Shown here: positions 45,414-53,772 of the stretch, one piece after another
Layout: each line of letters opens with the position of its first letter
Numbering within the stretch: position 1 is the first letter of the stretch
Assembly (NCBI RefSeq): GCF_007992195.1
Contig: NZ_BJZU01000055.1
Coordinates: forward strand, 1 to 54,607
Direction: 5' to 3'
Length of the DNA: 54,607 nt
Origin: Methylobacterium oxalidis
Lineage (GTDB): Bacteria; Pseudomonadota; Alphaproteobacteria; Rhizobiales; Beijerinckiaceae
Notes under the pieces: model-generated
Databases searched by the model: none
What the model saw: only the letters and a program-made list of their open reading frames with translations
What the model was told of the DNA's origin: nothing
Translations under genes and position numbers: made by a program

Positions 45414-46088
45414 TCAGCGACGCCCGCCGACCTCGTCGAGATGGGCGAGGAGGTCGGCCGGGTCCTCGTAGACCCGCACGGCTCCCGAGCGCTCCAGCTC
45501 GTCGGTGCCGTAGCCGCCCGAGAGCAGCCCGACGCCGAGCCCCTTGCAGCGCCGGGCGGCCAGCATGTCCCAGATGCTGTCGCCGACGATCACCGCGTGA
45601 TCGATGCGCACCCCGAGGCGCTCGGCTGCCGCCAGGAAAAGGTCGGGATCGGGCTTGGCGTACTTCACCATGTCGCGGGTGACGACCGGCACCTGCGCCG
45701 GGTCGATGCCCAGAGCGTCGAGGTTGGCTCTGGCGGTCTCCATCCGGCCGCTCGTCGCGATGGCCCACGGGATGCCGGCGTCCGTGAGGGCGGCGAGCAG
45801 CGCCTGCGCGCCGGGCAGCGGCACGATCTGGCCCGAGAGCCCCGCGTAGGCTTCCGCGTGGAGGCGGCGCAGGCGGTCGACCCGCTCGGGGCTGATCTCC
45901 AGCTCCGTCTCGCGCAGGAGCTGGTTGGTGAACAGACCGCCGCTCATCCCGATCTTGCGGTGGATGCGCCAGACGGAGAGGGCGATGCCTTCCGCGTCGA
46001 GAGCCTGCTTCCAGGCCAGCACGTGCTGGTACACGCTGTCGACGAGCGTCCCGTCGAGGTCGAACAGGAAGTTGGTCTCGATCCGCAT
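45414..46088 (-). CDS. HAD-superfamily phosphatase
   Basis: A 224-residue haloacid dehalogenase hydrolase of the phosphoglycolate phosphatase/beta-phosphoglucomutase type. Motif I FLFDLDGTLVDS gives nucleophile Asp10 and Asp12; the helical cap follows; motif II is AIATSGRMETA, motif III lysine MVKYAKPDPDLF and motif IV IVGDSIWDML. The ATG at 46088 is chosen because the nucleophile lies ten residues in, as usual; the open frame extends further upstream. Substrate not predicted. Converges with the RHH-type gene at seven bases. Confidence 0.85.
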   Translation of the reverse strand: MRIETNFLFDLDGTLVDSVYQHVLAWKQALDAEGIALSVWRIHRKIGMSGGLFTNQLLRETELEISPERVDRLRRLHAEAYAGLSGQIVPLPGAQALLAALTDAGIPWAIATSGRMETARANLDALGIDPAQVPVVTRDMVKYAKPDPDLFLAAAERLGVRIDHAVIVGDSIWDMLAARRCKGLGVGLLSGGYGTDELERSGAVRVYEDPADLLAHLDEVGGRR

Positions 46089-46242
46089 CGGCGCCTCCGG
46101 TCTCGGGCCGTTCCGTCCGCTGGAAGATCGGGCGGCGACCGCCGAACGGTAGGCTTGCGCGCGCGAACGTCGCGCGGACGTGAAGTGATGCTCGGTGCCG
46201 CCTATGATCCCGGCGGCCGGCGTTCGAACGGGAGGCGGACGG

Positions 46243-46890
46243 ATGCTCGATTGGGATGCCGACGGCGCAGCGCTGCACGCTCCCGCCACCCTGCGCAATC
46301 GCGAGCCGATCCTCGCCGTGCTCGCGCGCATCCTGCCGACGCGAGGGCTCGTCCTCGAGATCGCCAGCGGGTCGGGCGAGCACGCGGTGCATTTCGCTCG
46401 CGCCCTGCCGCATCTCGACGTTCAGCCGAGCGATCCGGACGCGGAAGCGCTCGCGAGCATCGCGGCCCATCGCCGGACGAGCGGCCTGGCGAACCTGCGC
46501 CCTCCCTTCCGCCTCGACGCGTCGGCGCCCGATTGGCCCGTCGTGGCGGCGGACGCGATCCTCGCCATCAACATGATCCACATCGCGCCCTGGTCGGCGG
46601 CCGAGGGGCTGATGGCGGGGGCAGGGAGACTCCTGCCGCCGGGCGCGCCTCTCTTCCTCTACGGCCCTTTCCTGGAGGCGGACCGGGACGCCGCGGCGAG
46701 CAATCTCGCCTTCGATGCCGACCTGCGCGCGCGCAACCCGGCCTGGGGCCTGCGCGACCGGGACACGGTGACGGCGCTCGCCGCGCGCCACGGGCTCGCT
46801 CTCGACGAGCGCGTGGAGATGCCGGCGAACAACCTCAGCCTCGTGTTCCGAAAGCGGGCCGCGGACGGCGCAGGCGGCGCCACCCCATGA
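46243..46890 (+). CDS. DUF938 SAM-dependent methyltransferase-like protein
   Basis: A 215-residue protein of the DUF938 family. Family pattern: APATLRNREPILAVL near the N-terminus, motif I LVLEIASGSGEHAVHFA, the INMIHIAPWSAAEGLM segment and LFLYGPFLEADR. The ATG at 46243 has GGAGG upstream and is preferred over starts at 46195 and 46204. Probably a methyltransferase with an unknown small-molecule substrate. Its 3' end overlaps the convergent PepSY gene by 56 bases. Confidence 0.85.
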   Translation: MLDWDADGAALHAPATLRNREPILAVLARILPTRGLVLEIASGSGEHAVHFARALPHLDVQPSDPDAEALASIAAHRRTSGLANLRPPFRLDASAPDWPVVAADAILAINMIHIAPWSAAEGLMAGAGRLLPPGAPLFLYGPFLEADRDAAASNLAFDADLRARNPAWGLRDRDTVTALAARHGLALDERVEMPANNLSLVFRKRAADGAGGATP

Positions 46891-48274
46891 CGACGCCCGT
46901 CAGCGCGACGACGAGGCCGAGCCCGTTGAGGAGCCACTGCGCGACGTCCCAGGCCGGCCGGTTGCTGATCAGGACCGGCAGGTCGAGGCGGTGGAGGGCG
47001 GCGAAGAGCCAGCGGTGGACGCGTCCGCTCCGGTCGAGCCGGTCGAGAAGCTCGCCCGTCGTCGCGTCGACATGGAACCACGTTCCCGCCGGGTCATCGA
47101 AGGCGAGGCGGAACACCGGCAGCGGCTTCGCGTCGTGGTGGGCGTACCAGTAGGCGTCGTAGGCAGCGAGCCGTTCGACGCCCGCGAGCTGCGCGCCCGG
47201 CATCAGTCCCGGTGCGGCGGCGCGGATCGCGACCTCGTCGACGGCGGGCGTCACGCGGCGCCCACCCGCCGCGTCGAGGGCCACGAGCCGGGTCGTCCCG
47301 CCGGCCGCGATGAAGCGCAGCGCCACCGTGCCGGCTGGGGCGGCACGGATTTCCCCGAGGCCCGGCAACGGCGCGACGCCCGCGTAGCCCTGCCGCATCG
47401 CCGCGTCCGGCGAGGGGCCGGAGAACCATCGGTTCGGGTTCATCGAGAGCCAGCCGCTCGCCACGAAGGTGAGGAGGCCGAGGCCGCCGACGACCCCGAA
47501 CAGGTGGTGGAGGCGGGCGATCCCGCGATAGGGCGTCGCGCTGCCCGACGGGTAGCGCCGCCGCGGGCGCAGGCGCCAGATCCCGAGGGCGAGCCCGCTG
47601 AGGGCGCCGGCGACGCCGAATCCCGAGACCCAGAGGACGACGTCGCGCCAGAGGTCGGGGCGGGCCCGCAGCGGCGTCGGGTAGAGCCAGTGCGGCACCG
47701 CCCCAAGCCAGTTCCAGAAGCGCTCCCGGGCCGTCGTGTCGAGGACGACGGCACCGGTGACGCCGGACACGTAGAGCTCGGTCCCCGCTCCGTCGCCGAG
47801 CGCGACGACGTGGAAGGGCCGAAGCGGATCGTAGCGGCCGGCCACCGTCCACTGGTCGCGCTCGAGCGTGCGGACGCCGGCCGCGCGGCCGGTCTGCCCG
47901 CGCACCCAGGCGAGCGCCGCATCGGGCGCGACCGGCGGGAGGACCGCGCCCGTCACGGCCGAGACCGTGGCGAGGGCGCCCTCGGCGCTGACGATCCGGT
48001 AGACGGGCGCGTCGCCCCGCATCTCCAGGCCGAAGGAGCGGGGCGGGGCGGGAAGGACCGCCGCCCGCAGGGCTTCCGCAGGCGCAACGCCGACTTGATT
48101 GAGGGCGAGCGGTGGCAGCCGCGCGAGCCGCTCGGCCTCCGTCAGGCTCGGGAAGGGCACGTAGAGCATCACAAGGCCCGACAGCAGCCAGACCGCGAAG
48201 AACAGCCCCGTGCCGATCCCGAGCCAGCGATGGCCGAGGACGAGCCACCGCTTCGCGCGCTTGAGCGAGCGCAT
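46835..48274 (-). CDS. PepSY-associated transmembrane protein
   Basis: A 479-residue inner-membrane protein of the PepSY-TM (PiuB-like) family found near iron and siderophore receptors. Four helices are visible: WLGIGTGLFFAVWLLSGLVM near the N-terminus, a pair around residues 210-290 (LWVSGFGVAGALSGLALGIW and LFGVVGGLGLLTFVASG), and LLNGLGLVVALTGVVMGW at the end, with PepSY-like periplasmic segments between. Conserved histidine LHHLFGVVGG and LHRLDLPVL suggest heme-mediated electron transfer, for instance in siderophore-iron reduction. It starts four bases after the receptor's stop and is probably co-transcribed with it. Confidence 0.82.
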   Translation of the reverse strand: MRSLKRAKRWLVLGHRWLGIGTGLFFAVWLLSGLVMLYVPFPSLTEAERLARLPPLALNQVGVAPAEALRAAVLPAPPRSFGLEMRGDAPVYRIVSAEGALATVSAVTGAVLPPVAPDAALAWVRGQTGRAAGVRTLERDQWTVAGRYDPLRPFHVVALGDGAGTELYVSGVTGAVVLDTTARERFWNWLGAVPHWLYPTPLRARPDLWRDVVLWVSGFGVAGALSGLALGIWRLRPRRRYPSGSATPYRGIARLHHLFGVVGGLGLLTFVASGWLSMNPNRWFSGPSPDAAMRQGYAGVAPLPGLGEIRAAPAGTVALRFIAAGGTTRLVALDAAGGRRVTPAVDEVAIRAAAPGLMPGAQLAGVERLAAYDAYWYAHHDAKPLPVFRLAFDDPAGTWFHVDATTGELLDRLDRSGRVHRWLFAALHRLDLPVLISNRPAWDVAQWLLNGLGLVVALTGVVMGWRRLRRPRPAFGTRG

Positions 48275-48278
48275 CGCC

Positions 48279-50462
48279 TCAGAAGCTCACCGCGTAGGCG
48301 ACCTCGAAGGAGCGCGGGCGCCCGAGCAGCCAGTTCGTGCCGATCCCGTCGACCGCGTTGCCGCTCACGGCGTAGACCGTGTCGAGCAGGTTGTAGACCC
48401 GGAGCGACAGGCGCGAGGCCGGCGTGACCTGATGGTCGAGGCCGAGATTGACGAGGGCGTAGTCGGGCCGCCGCGCCGTGTTGCCGAAGTCCGAGAAGGT
48501 ATCGCCGACATACTGCACGCCGACACGGGCCTCCCAGGCGGGCGCGAAAGCGTAGTTCAGCCAGAGGTTGGCGACGCGCTCGGGCACGTCGATCGGCTGG
48601 CGACCCGCGTAGGAGACCACGGCGCCGCCGACGGTCTGGCTGAAATCGTCGTACTGCGCGTGAAGCAGGGCGAGGTTGGCATCGACCCGCCACCTGGGCG
48701 TGATCTGCAGCGAGACGGCGGCCTCGAACCCTTGCGAGGATTGCTGGCCGACCTGGGTGCTCACCCCCGGCTGCCCCGGCACGACCGAGATCAGGTTGTC
48801 CTTGACGATGCGGTAGCCGGCCAGGGTCCACTCCCCGAGACCGCCCCAGAACAGGCCCTTGGCGCCGACCTCGACCTGCTGCCCCGTCGCGAGCTGGAAA
48901 TTCGCGAGGCTCTGCGAGAGGCTGATCAAGCTGCCGACCGGGTCGGTCGCGGTGGCGTACTGGGCGTAGAGCGCGGTGTCCGGCGTCGGGTTGTAGACGG
49001 CGCCGAAGCGGTAGCCGAGGGCCCGGAAGTCCCGGTCGAAGGAGGTGCCGGCGCGCAGGTCCTCCCGGTGCAGACTCGGCGCGTCGTAGCGCACGCCGGC
49101 CAGCAGCGAGAGGCGGTCCGACAGGATCAGCCGGTTCTCCGCGAAGACCGAGGCCTGGCTGGTGCGGGTGGCGTAGGCCGGCCGCGTGCCCGCGAGATTG
49201 ATGAAAAGGCCCGGGTCGTAGCCGGTGGGCGACACGCTCGACTCGCCGCCGTAGGGCGAGTTGTTGGTGTGGCGGAAGCGGATCGCGTTGACGTCGAAGC
49301 CCGCCAGGAACTCGTTGCGGAATCCGAACAGCTCGCCCCGGAAGGCCGCGTCGAAGCGGTTACCGACCTGCTCCTGCTGGTGGTAGATCTCGATGTAGTC
49401 CGAGCGGTCGATCAAGCCCGTGGCCCGGTTGAAGGCGTATTGCTCGACGTCCCGCCAGTGGCGCCGGCTCTGAAGGCGGTAGGCGGTGTTGCGGATCGTG
49501 ATGTCCGCGCTCGGGCGCCACTCGGCCCGCGCCTGGGTCCAGTTGTCCTGCCAGAGGATCTTCGCGTCGCGGATATTGTAGTTGTTGAAACGCAGTGACT
49601 CGAGGATGCGGCCCTCGACCAGCGGCGTGCCCCAGTAGCGCTGCGGCTCTTGGAAGCCGAAATCGTGGCTCACGGTGAGGTCGAGGTCGGGCGTCGCGCG
49701 CCACGTCACCGCGCCCGAGACCGCGAGGTTGCGGAAGTCGCCGTCCGGGCTGATCCAGCCGTCCGCCCGGTTGCCGCTGATGTTGAGCCGGTAGGCCATC
49801 GACTCGCCGATCGGGCCGCCGGAATCGAGTGCGAGCCGCGCCACGCCGTCCGAGCCGACGGCCGCGCGGGCCTCGTTGAGGGGCACGAAGACGGGCTTCT
49901 TCGTCACCACGTTGACCACGCCGCCGATCGCGCCGTCCCCGTAGAGAACCGAGGCCGGGCCGCGCAGCACCTCGATGCGCTCGATGTTCCAGGTGTCGAA
50001 GGGGAAGTTGACGGTGCCCGCCCCGACGTAGAGGCGCGTGCCGTCGTAGAGCTGCTGGATCGAGTTCGGGCCGGCGAAGCCCCGGGCCGTGAAGGCGCCG
50101 TTGCCGTTGCCGGGCGCGCCGATGGTGGTGATGCCCGTGGCGTTCTGCGTCACCGCCTCCACGACCGTGTTCTGGCCCCGCAGGCGCGCGGTCTCGCCCC
50201 CGATCACGTCGATGCTCGCAGGTGTCTCCAGCGGCGTCAGGTCGAGGCGGCTCGCGCCGCGATTCGGCGCGCGCAGGGCGAGGCCCGAGGCGAGGCTCGC
50301 CGGCAGGCCCGCGGGCGCGCCGCTTCCGGCCACGGAGAGCGTGTCGAGAGTGACGGCTTCCTGCGCCTGCACCTCCGCGCAGACGCAGACGCCTGCGGCG
50401 GAGAGGAGGAGACGCCGGACGAGGCGGGCGGTGGCACCGGCGTGGATGGAACGGGAGGGCAT
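48279..50462 (-). CDS. TonB-dependent outer-membrane receptor (siderophore-type) under cobalamin riboswitch
   Basis: A 727-residue outer-membrane receptor. The ATG at 50462 gives a signal peptide (LVRRLLLSAAGVCVCAEVQAQ). The plug domain shows PASIDVIGGETARLRG, FTARGFAGPNSIQQLYDG and RIEVLRGPASVLYGDGAIGG with VVNVVTKKPV, which is the pattern of the siderophore-receptor subfamily. The barrel ends in a terminal Phe (SFEVAYAVSF). A cobalamin riboswitch lies about 340 bases upstream and a PepSY gene downstream. The receptor may import a corrinoid or a metal chelate whose use is linked to cobalamin; by family it would be called a ferric siderophore receptor. An in-frame TTG at 50543 is rejected because it overlaps the palindrome. 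Confidence 0.9.
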   Translation of the reverse strand: MPSRSIHAGATARLVRRLLLSAAGVCVCAEVQAQEAVTLDTLSVAGSGAPAGLPASLASGLALRAPNRGASRLDLTPLETPASIDVIGGETARLRGQNTVVEAVTQNATGITTIGAPGNGNGAFTARGFAGPNSIQQLYDGTRLYVGAGTVNFPFDTWNIERIEVLRGPASVLYGDGAIGGVVNVVTKKPVFVPLNEARAAVGSDGVARLALDSGGPIGESMAYRLNISGNRADGWISPDGDFRNLAVSGAVTWRATPDLDLTVSHDFGFQEPQRYWGTPLVEGRILESLRFNNYNIRDAKILWQDNWTQARAEWRPSADITIRNTAYRLQSRRHWRDVEQYAFNRATGLIDRSDYIEIYHQQEQVGNRFDAAFRGELFGFRNEFLAGFDVNAIRFRHTNNSPYGGESSVSPTGYDPGLFINLAGTRPAYATRTSQASVFAENRLILSDRLSLLAGVRYDAPSLHREDLRAGTSFDRDFRALGYRFGAVYNPTPDTALYAQYATATDPVGSLISLSQSLANFQLATGQQVEVGAKGLFWGGLGEWTLAGYRIVKDNLISVVPGQPGVSTQVGQQSSQGFEAAVSLQITPRWRVDANLALLHAQYDDFSQTVGGAVVSYAGRQPIDVPERVANLWLNYAFAPAWEARVGVQYVGDTFSDFGNTARRPDYALVNLGLDHQVTPASRLSLRVYNLLDTVYAVSGNAVDGIGTNWLLGRPRSFEVAYAVSF

Positions 50463-50518
50463 CGGGGTTCGGGTCCGAAGGTCGAGGCACGCGCGGATGC
50501 CCGCTCTCGCCGTCGCAC

Positions 50519-50546
50519 TGATTGCAATGTAATAATGTTGCAATCA
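50519..50546. promoter_or_regulatory. 28-bp palindromic operator upstream of the receptor
   Basis: Perfect 9-bp arms TGATTGCAA (50519-50527) and TTGCAATCA (50538-50546) surround ten AT-rich bases. The element lies 57 bases upstream of the receptor ATG in otherwise GC-rich DNA, a typical operator or promoter position. The binding protein is unknown; a dimeric metal or iron regulator such as a Fur/Irr-type protein is one possibility. Confidence 0.6.
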
Positions 50547-50799
50547 ACCCCGCACAGGACGGTTCGTCGGCGGACCGGCCACGCCACGACCGGGCCCGCC
50601 GCGACGGGCAGGACGGAACGGGGCAGGGCTGCGGGCGCGACGCCTGCGGCGGGGGCGCTTCGGTGGACGGCGGACACGCGGGCGCGCTCAGTGTGGCACG
50701 TCACCGCGAACGAGGCCTCGGCCCGGCCGCGCGCCGCAGCGCGTCGTCCGGTTCGGCACCCATCGGAACACCCCGCCCGACTGGCTCGCGTGTGACCAC

Positions 50800-50968
50800 G
50801 GCTGACGGCAGGTCTCCTGGCTCGCGGGTCGGTGCCCCCCGCCGTCTTCCCAGGCGCCGCAGCGTCCAGTGACGTGGTGGTGAAGGGCTCGCCGCTTACA
50901 GTTGCGGGGGCAGCCACGGCCTCGGGATGAACCCTCACCGCGTTCCCTTTTGATCCCCGAAGGGAACC
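50800..50968 (-). promoter_or_regulatory. Cobalamin riboswitch
   Basis: Reading on minus, the conserved elements occur in order: AAAAGGGAACGCGGTG with a GGTTCCCTTC hairpin before it, GGCTGCCCCCGC followed by AACTGTAAGCGG, CACTGG (B12-box type), GGGAAGACGGCGG and the strongly conserved 3' GAGCCAGGAGACCTGCC. This matches the adenosylcobalamin/cobalamin aptamer. Boundaries are approximate. It precedes the TonB-dependent receptor on the same strand, as cobalamin riboswitches usually do for outer-membrane corrinoid receptors. Confidence 0.92.
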
Positions 50969-51085
50969 GTCACCGACGAAGCTAGGCCGTGAAGGGCACT
51001 GCCGTCAACGTCCGCTTTGAGGTGCCGCACAGGGTAGAGACACGGTTGGGACGCGGTAGGCGGGAACCGGGTTGCCGGAGGAGCA

Positions 51086-51120
51086 TTGACTGCACATTGG
51101 ACTTGTTCTAATTAACAAGT
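51086..51120 (+). promoter_or_regulatory. Sigma70-type promoter with overlapping inverted repeat
   Basis: TTGACT at 51086-51091, a 17-base spacer and TAATTA at 51109-51114 form a good housekeeping promoter, about 50 bases upstream of the small gene's ATG at 51170. The -10 box is enclosed by a perfect inverted repeat, ACTTGTT (51101-51107), CTAATT, AACAAGT (51114-51120), which looks like a repressor operator. Confidence 0.7.
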
Positions 51121-51169
51121 GCGAGGACGCGGCGGGCCATGCTCGCCCCAGCGAATTTTGGAGACACAC

Positions 51170-51379
51170 ATGGCCAGCACCCACGACGGCGCCTGCGAGA
51201 GCTGCCGCTTCTTCGACGACCACAAGCTGAACGGAGGCGTCGCCGCAACGGACGAGGGCCTCTGCCGCTTCAATCCGCCGGTGAGCCAGCCGGCTCCGGA
51301 GTCGAAGGGCCTCTGGCCCGTGGTCGCCAACAAGGACTGGTGCGGCCACTACACCCCGGAGATGACCGCGGCCGAGTGA
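51170..51379 (+). CDS. Small four-cysteine protein (zinc-ribbon-like)
   Basis: A 69-residue cytoplasmic protein with cysteines in CESCRFF, LCRFNPP and KDWCGHY, spacing CxxC-x(n)-C-x(n)-C consistent with a metal site. The pattern CRFNPP followed by WPVV and DWCG is familiar from small conserved alphaproteobacterial proteins of unknown function. The ATG follows TTTTGGAGA. It is preceded by a strong promoter with overlapping operator and followed by a GNRA-capped stem-loop, so it is likely a regulated monocistronic gene. Confidence 0.75.
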   Translation: MASTHDGACESCRFFDDHKLNGGVAATDEGLCRFNPPVSQPAPESKGLWPVVANKDWCGHYTPEMTAAE

Positions 51380-51407
51380 GCCGCTACATCGGACCGTGAA
51401 GGCTCAA

Positions 51408-51436
51408 GGGGCCGGTGCGCGAGCGCCGGCCCTCTT
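51408..51436 (+). terminator. Terminator of the small Cys-rich gene
   Basis: An 11-bp stem, GGGGCCGGTGC (51408-51418) with GCGCCGGCCCT (51423-51433), capped by a GCGA tetraloop and followed by CTT, 28 bases after the stop of the preceding gene. The stem contains two G-T pairs. Confidence 0.65.
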
Positions 51437-51615
51437 CGCGTTCGAGCGCCGTAGACTCCATCGCACCCCCGGCTGCACCCGGCGATTTCTCCCCCGTCCC
51501 GCGCGGCGCGGTCATGATCCGGACACCTTCCGGGAGGAATGGCGGGGCATCCAGACGAGGCCCGGCCGCCGAGGCGTGTCGTCCAGGCGGGGCAGGAGGC
51601 CATGGGAGTGATCGG

Positions 51616-52317
51616 ATGACGTTTCGACGGACCGGCGCGAGTGCCGGACCCTGGGCCGGGCTTCTGGCCGGGCGCGCGATTGCGCCGCTCATCGCACTCG
51701 GCGCCCTGGCCGGGATCGCCCACGCCGCCGCGCCAATCGACCCGAGCGGCACCTGGCTGACGGAGGACGGGCGCGCCCGAATCCGCGTCGAGAAGTGCGG
51801 CCCGCAGGAGAAGAACATCTGCGGCTACGTGGTCTGGCTGAAGACCCCGCTGAACGACAAGGGCCAGCCCCGCGTCGACTTCAAGAACCCGGACCCGAAG
51901 AAGCAGAGCCGCCCCTCCCTCGGCCACCAGCTCATCATGGGCCTGAAGCCGAACGCGGACAGCCGATACGAGGGCAAGATCTACAATTCCGAGGAAGGCA
52001 AGTTCTACGACGTGACGATCTGGAGCGAGCAACCGGCCGAGCTCTCGGTGCGCGGCTGCATGCTCGGCTTCCTGTGCGGCTCGCAGACCTGGAACCGCGT
52101 CACCGACGTGCTGCCCGGCCAACTCACCGGCCCGACGAACGGCGCGAACGGCCCCCGCGCCGACGCCGAGTGGGCGCCGAAGCCCGCGGCCACGGCGGGC
52201 AATGCCGGCCCCGGCACGACGGGCACCGCTGCGGCGACGCCGCCGGCGCCGAAGCCCGCCGCCCCGAAGCCGCCGGCCCCCGAGAAGAAGGCCGCCCCGG
52301 CCGCGCCTGCGGAGTGA
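51616..52317 (+). CDS. DUF2147 family exported protein
   Basis: A 233-residue exported protein. Signal peptide APLIALGALAGIAHAAA, then the DUF2147 domain: GTWLTEDGRARIRVEKCG, ICGYVVWLK, and the typical PNADSRYEGKIYNSEEGK, LSVRGCMLGFLCGSQTW. The C-terminal ~60 residues are a low-complexity Ala/Pro/Lys tail. Function unknown; DUF2147 proteins are periplasmic and often near membrane or cell-envelope genes. The start ATG 51616 is chosen because it precedes the signal peptide. Confidence 0.88.
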   Translation: MTFRRTGASAGPWAGLLAGRAIAPLIALGALAGIAHAAAPIDPSGTWLTEDGRARIRVEKCGPQEKNICGYVVWLKTPLNDKGQPRVDFKNPDPKKQSRPSLGHQLIMGLKPNADSRYEGKIYNSEEGKFYDVTIWSEQPAELSVRGCMLGFLCGSQTWNRVTDVLPGQLTGPTNGANGPRADAEWAPKPAATAGNAGPGTTGTAAATPPAPKPAAPKPPAPEKKAAPAAPAE

Positions 52318-52339
52318 GCCTGAAGATCCGGCGCCGCGC

Positions 52340-53563
52340 TCAGTCCACGAGCGCGGCGTAGGTGAGCACCCGCAATTCCCGCCGGATCGGCAGGGCCGAG
52401 GACGGGGTCAGCTGCGTCAGCAGAACGACCGCGAGATCCTCGGCCGGGTCGATCCAGAAGGCGGTGCTCGCCACGCCGCCCCAGGCGACCTCGCCGGGCG
52501 TGCCCAGGATCTGGGCGCGGGCGGGGTCGAGCATCACCGAGAAGCCGAGCCCGAAGCCGATGCCGGTGTAGGACGATTCGGCGAAGCGCGGCGTGCCCAT
52601 GCTGGCGAGGTCGCCCGACAGGTGGTTCGTGAGCATCAGCGCCACGGACTTGCGCCCGAGGAGGCGCACGCCGTCGAGCTCACCCTCGTTCAGGATGAAG
52701 CGGCAGAAGCGCAGGTAGTCGGCGGCCGTCGAGACGAGTCCGCCGCCGCCCGAGGCGATGGCGGGGGGCTTGGCGAAGGCCGTGTCGACCGCGTCGTCGT
52801 AGAGCTTGAGGCTGCGGTCCCGGAACAGGGTGTAGTTGGCGGCGAGCCGCGGCAGCTTCTCCGGCGGCACGTGGAAATCCGTATCGGCCATGCCGAGGGG
52901 CCGGATCACCCGCTCGCGCAGGAAGTCCCCGAAATCCATGCCCGAGATCACCGCGACGAGATGGCCGAGCACGTCGGTCGCCACGCTGTAGTTCCACTGG
53001 GCCCCGGGCTGAGAGAGCAGGGGCAGCTTGGCCACCCGCCCCACCACCTCGGCGAGGCTCGCATCCTTCAGGTGGAAGTCGACGCCGTTGCGCCGGTAGA
53101 GCTCGTCGACGAGGGTCGCCTCCATGAAGCCGTAGGTCAGGCCGGAGGTGTGGGTGAGGAGGTCCCGGATCGTGATCGGCCGGCGGGCCGGCTCGCTCTC
53201 GAACTTGTTGCGGTTCCCGCCGGTCAGCACCCGCATCTCGGAGAATTCCGGCAGGAAGCGGGCGACCGGGTCGTCGAGCTGGAAGCGGCCCTCCTCGTAG
53301 AGCATCATGACCGCGACCGAGGTCAGCGGCTTCGTCATCGAGTAGATGCGGGTGATGGTGTCGAGGGTGAAGGGCGTCTCCCGGGCGAGGTCGGCCCGGC
53401 CGTGCGCCCGCGCGAAGGCGGTGCGGCCCCGGCGCATCACGCTGACCGAGAGGCCGGCGAGGCGGCCGTCCGAGACGAGGCGCCGCATCCAGCCGTCGAT
53501 ACGCTCCAGGCGCTCGGCGCTGAAGCCCGCCGCCTCCGGCCCGACCACGTCCGTATCCTGCAT
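52340..53563 (-). CDS. Serine beta-lactamase-family hydrolase
   Basis: A 407-residue protein of the beta-lactamase/esterase (class C-like) family. The SxxK motif is SMTK (Ser75, Lys78) in ITRIYSMTKPLTS; the YxN-type position is WNYSVATDVLGH, and LLTHTSGLTYGF is the conserved loop after it. No signal peptide. Such enzymes hydrolyse esters or amides of unknown substrate; real antibiotic resistance is not implied. It converges with the DUF2147 gene and is divergent from otsB, about 210 bases away. Confidence 0.88.
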   Translation of the reverse strand: MQDTDVVGPEAAGFSAERLERIDGWMRRLVSDGRLAGLSVSVMRRGRTAFARAHGRADLARETPFTLDTITRIYSMTKPLTSVAVMMLYEEGRFQLDDPVARFLPEFSEMRVLTGGNRNKFESEPARRPITIRDLLTHTSGLTYGFMEATLVDELYRRNGVDFHLKDASLAEVVGRVAKLPLLSQPGAQWNYSVATDVLGHLVAVISGMDFGDFLRERVIRPLGMADTDFHVPPEKLPRLAANYTLFRDRSLKLYDDAVDTAFAKPPAIASGGGGLVSTAADYLRFCRFILNEGELDGVRLLGRKSVALMLTNHLSGDLASMGTPRFAESSYTGIGFGLGFSVMLDPARAQILGTPGEVAWGGVASTAFWIDPAEDLAVVLLTQLTPSSALPIRRELRVLTYAALVD

Positions 53564-53772
53564 CCGCCGCTCCCGTCACCTGTCCCGGTCCGGCATGTAG
53601 CCGCAGCCGGGCCTCCCGCCAAACAGGGGCGCCGGATCCTGCCGCGGGGATCACATCTGCGCGCGATCGGACCGGCGCGTCGCGCGGGGTGCATCCGCCG
53701 GTGCGGCCGCGGCGTTTGCCGCGGGCACGCGGCGTGCTAGCGCAGTCCGCCCGCAGCACAGGAGCGCGCCCC

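Larger units (their letters stand above)
50463..51169. other. Regulatory region between receptor and small Cys-rich gene
   Basis: About 700 bases without a supported gene. It holds a 28-bp palindrome (50519-50546), the cobalamin riboswitch (50800-50968) and a promoter-operator (51086-51120). Between 50547 and 50800 only short open frames exist (for example a 20-codon one ending in PRPRSR) and no CbtB-type gene. Confidence 0.6.

Noticed and set aside
48279..50462. Naming the receptor BtuB
   Set aside because: The riboswitch suggests corrinoid, but the plug resembles siderophore receptors; a specific name is not justified.
50547..50799. Hidden CbtB or other small gene between riboswitch and receptor
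   Set aside because: Only very short frames without the histidine-rich CbtB tail are found.
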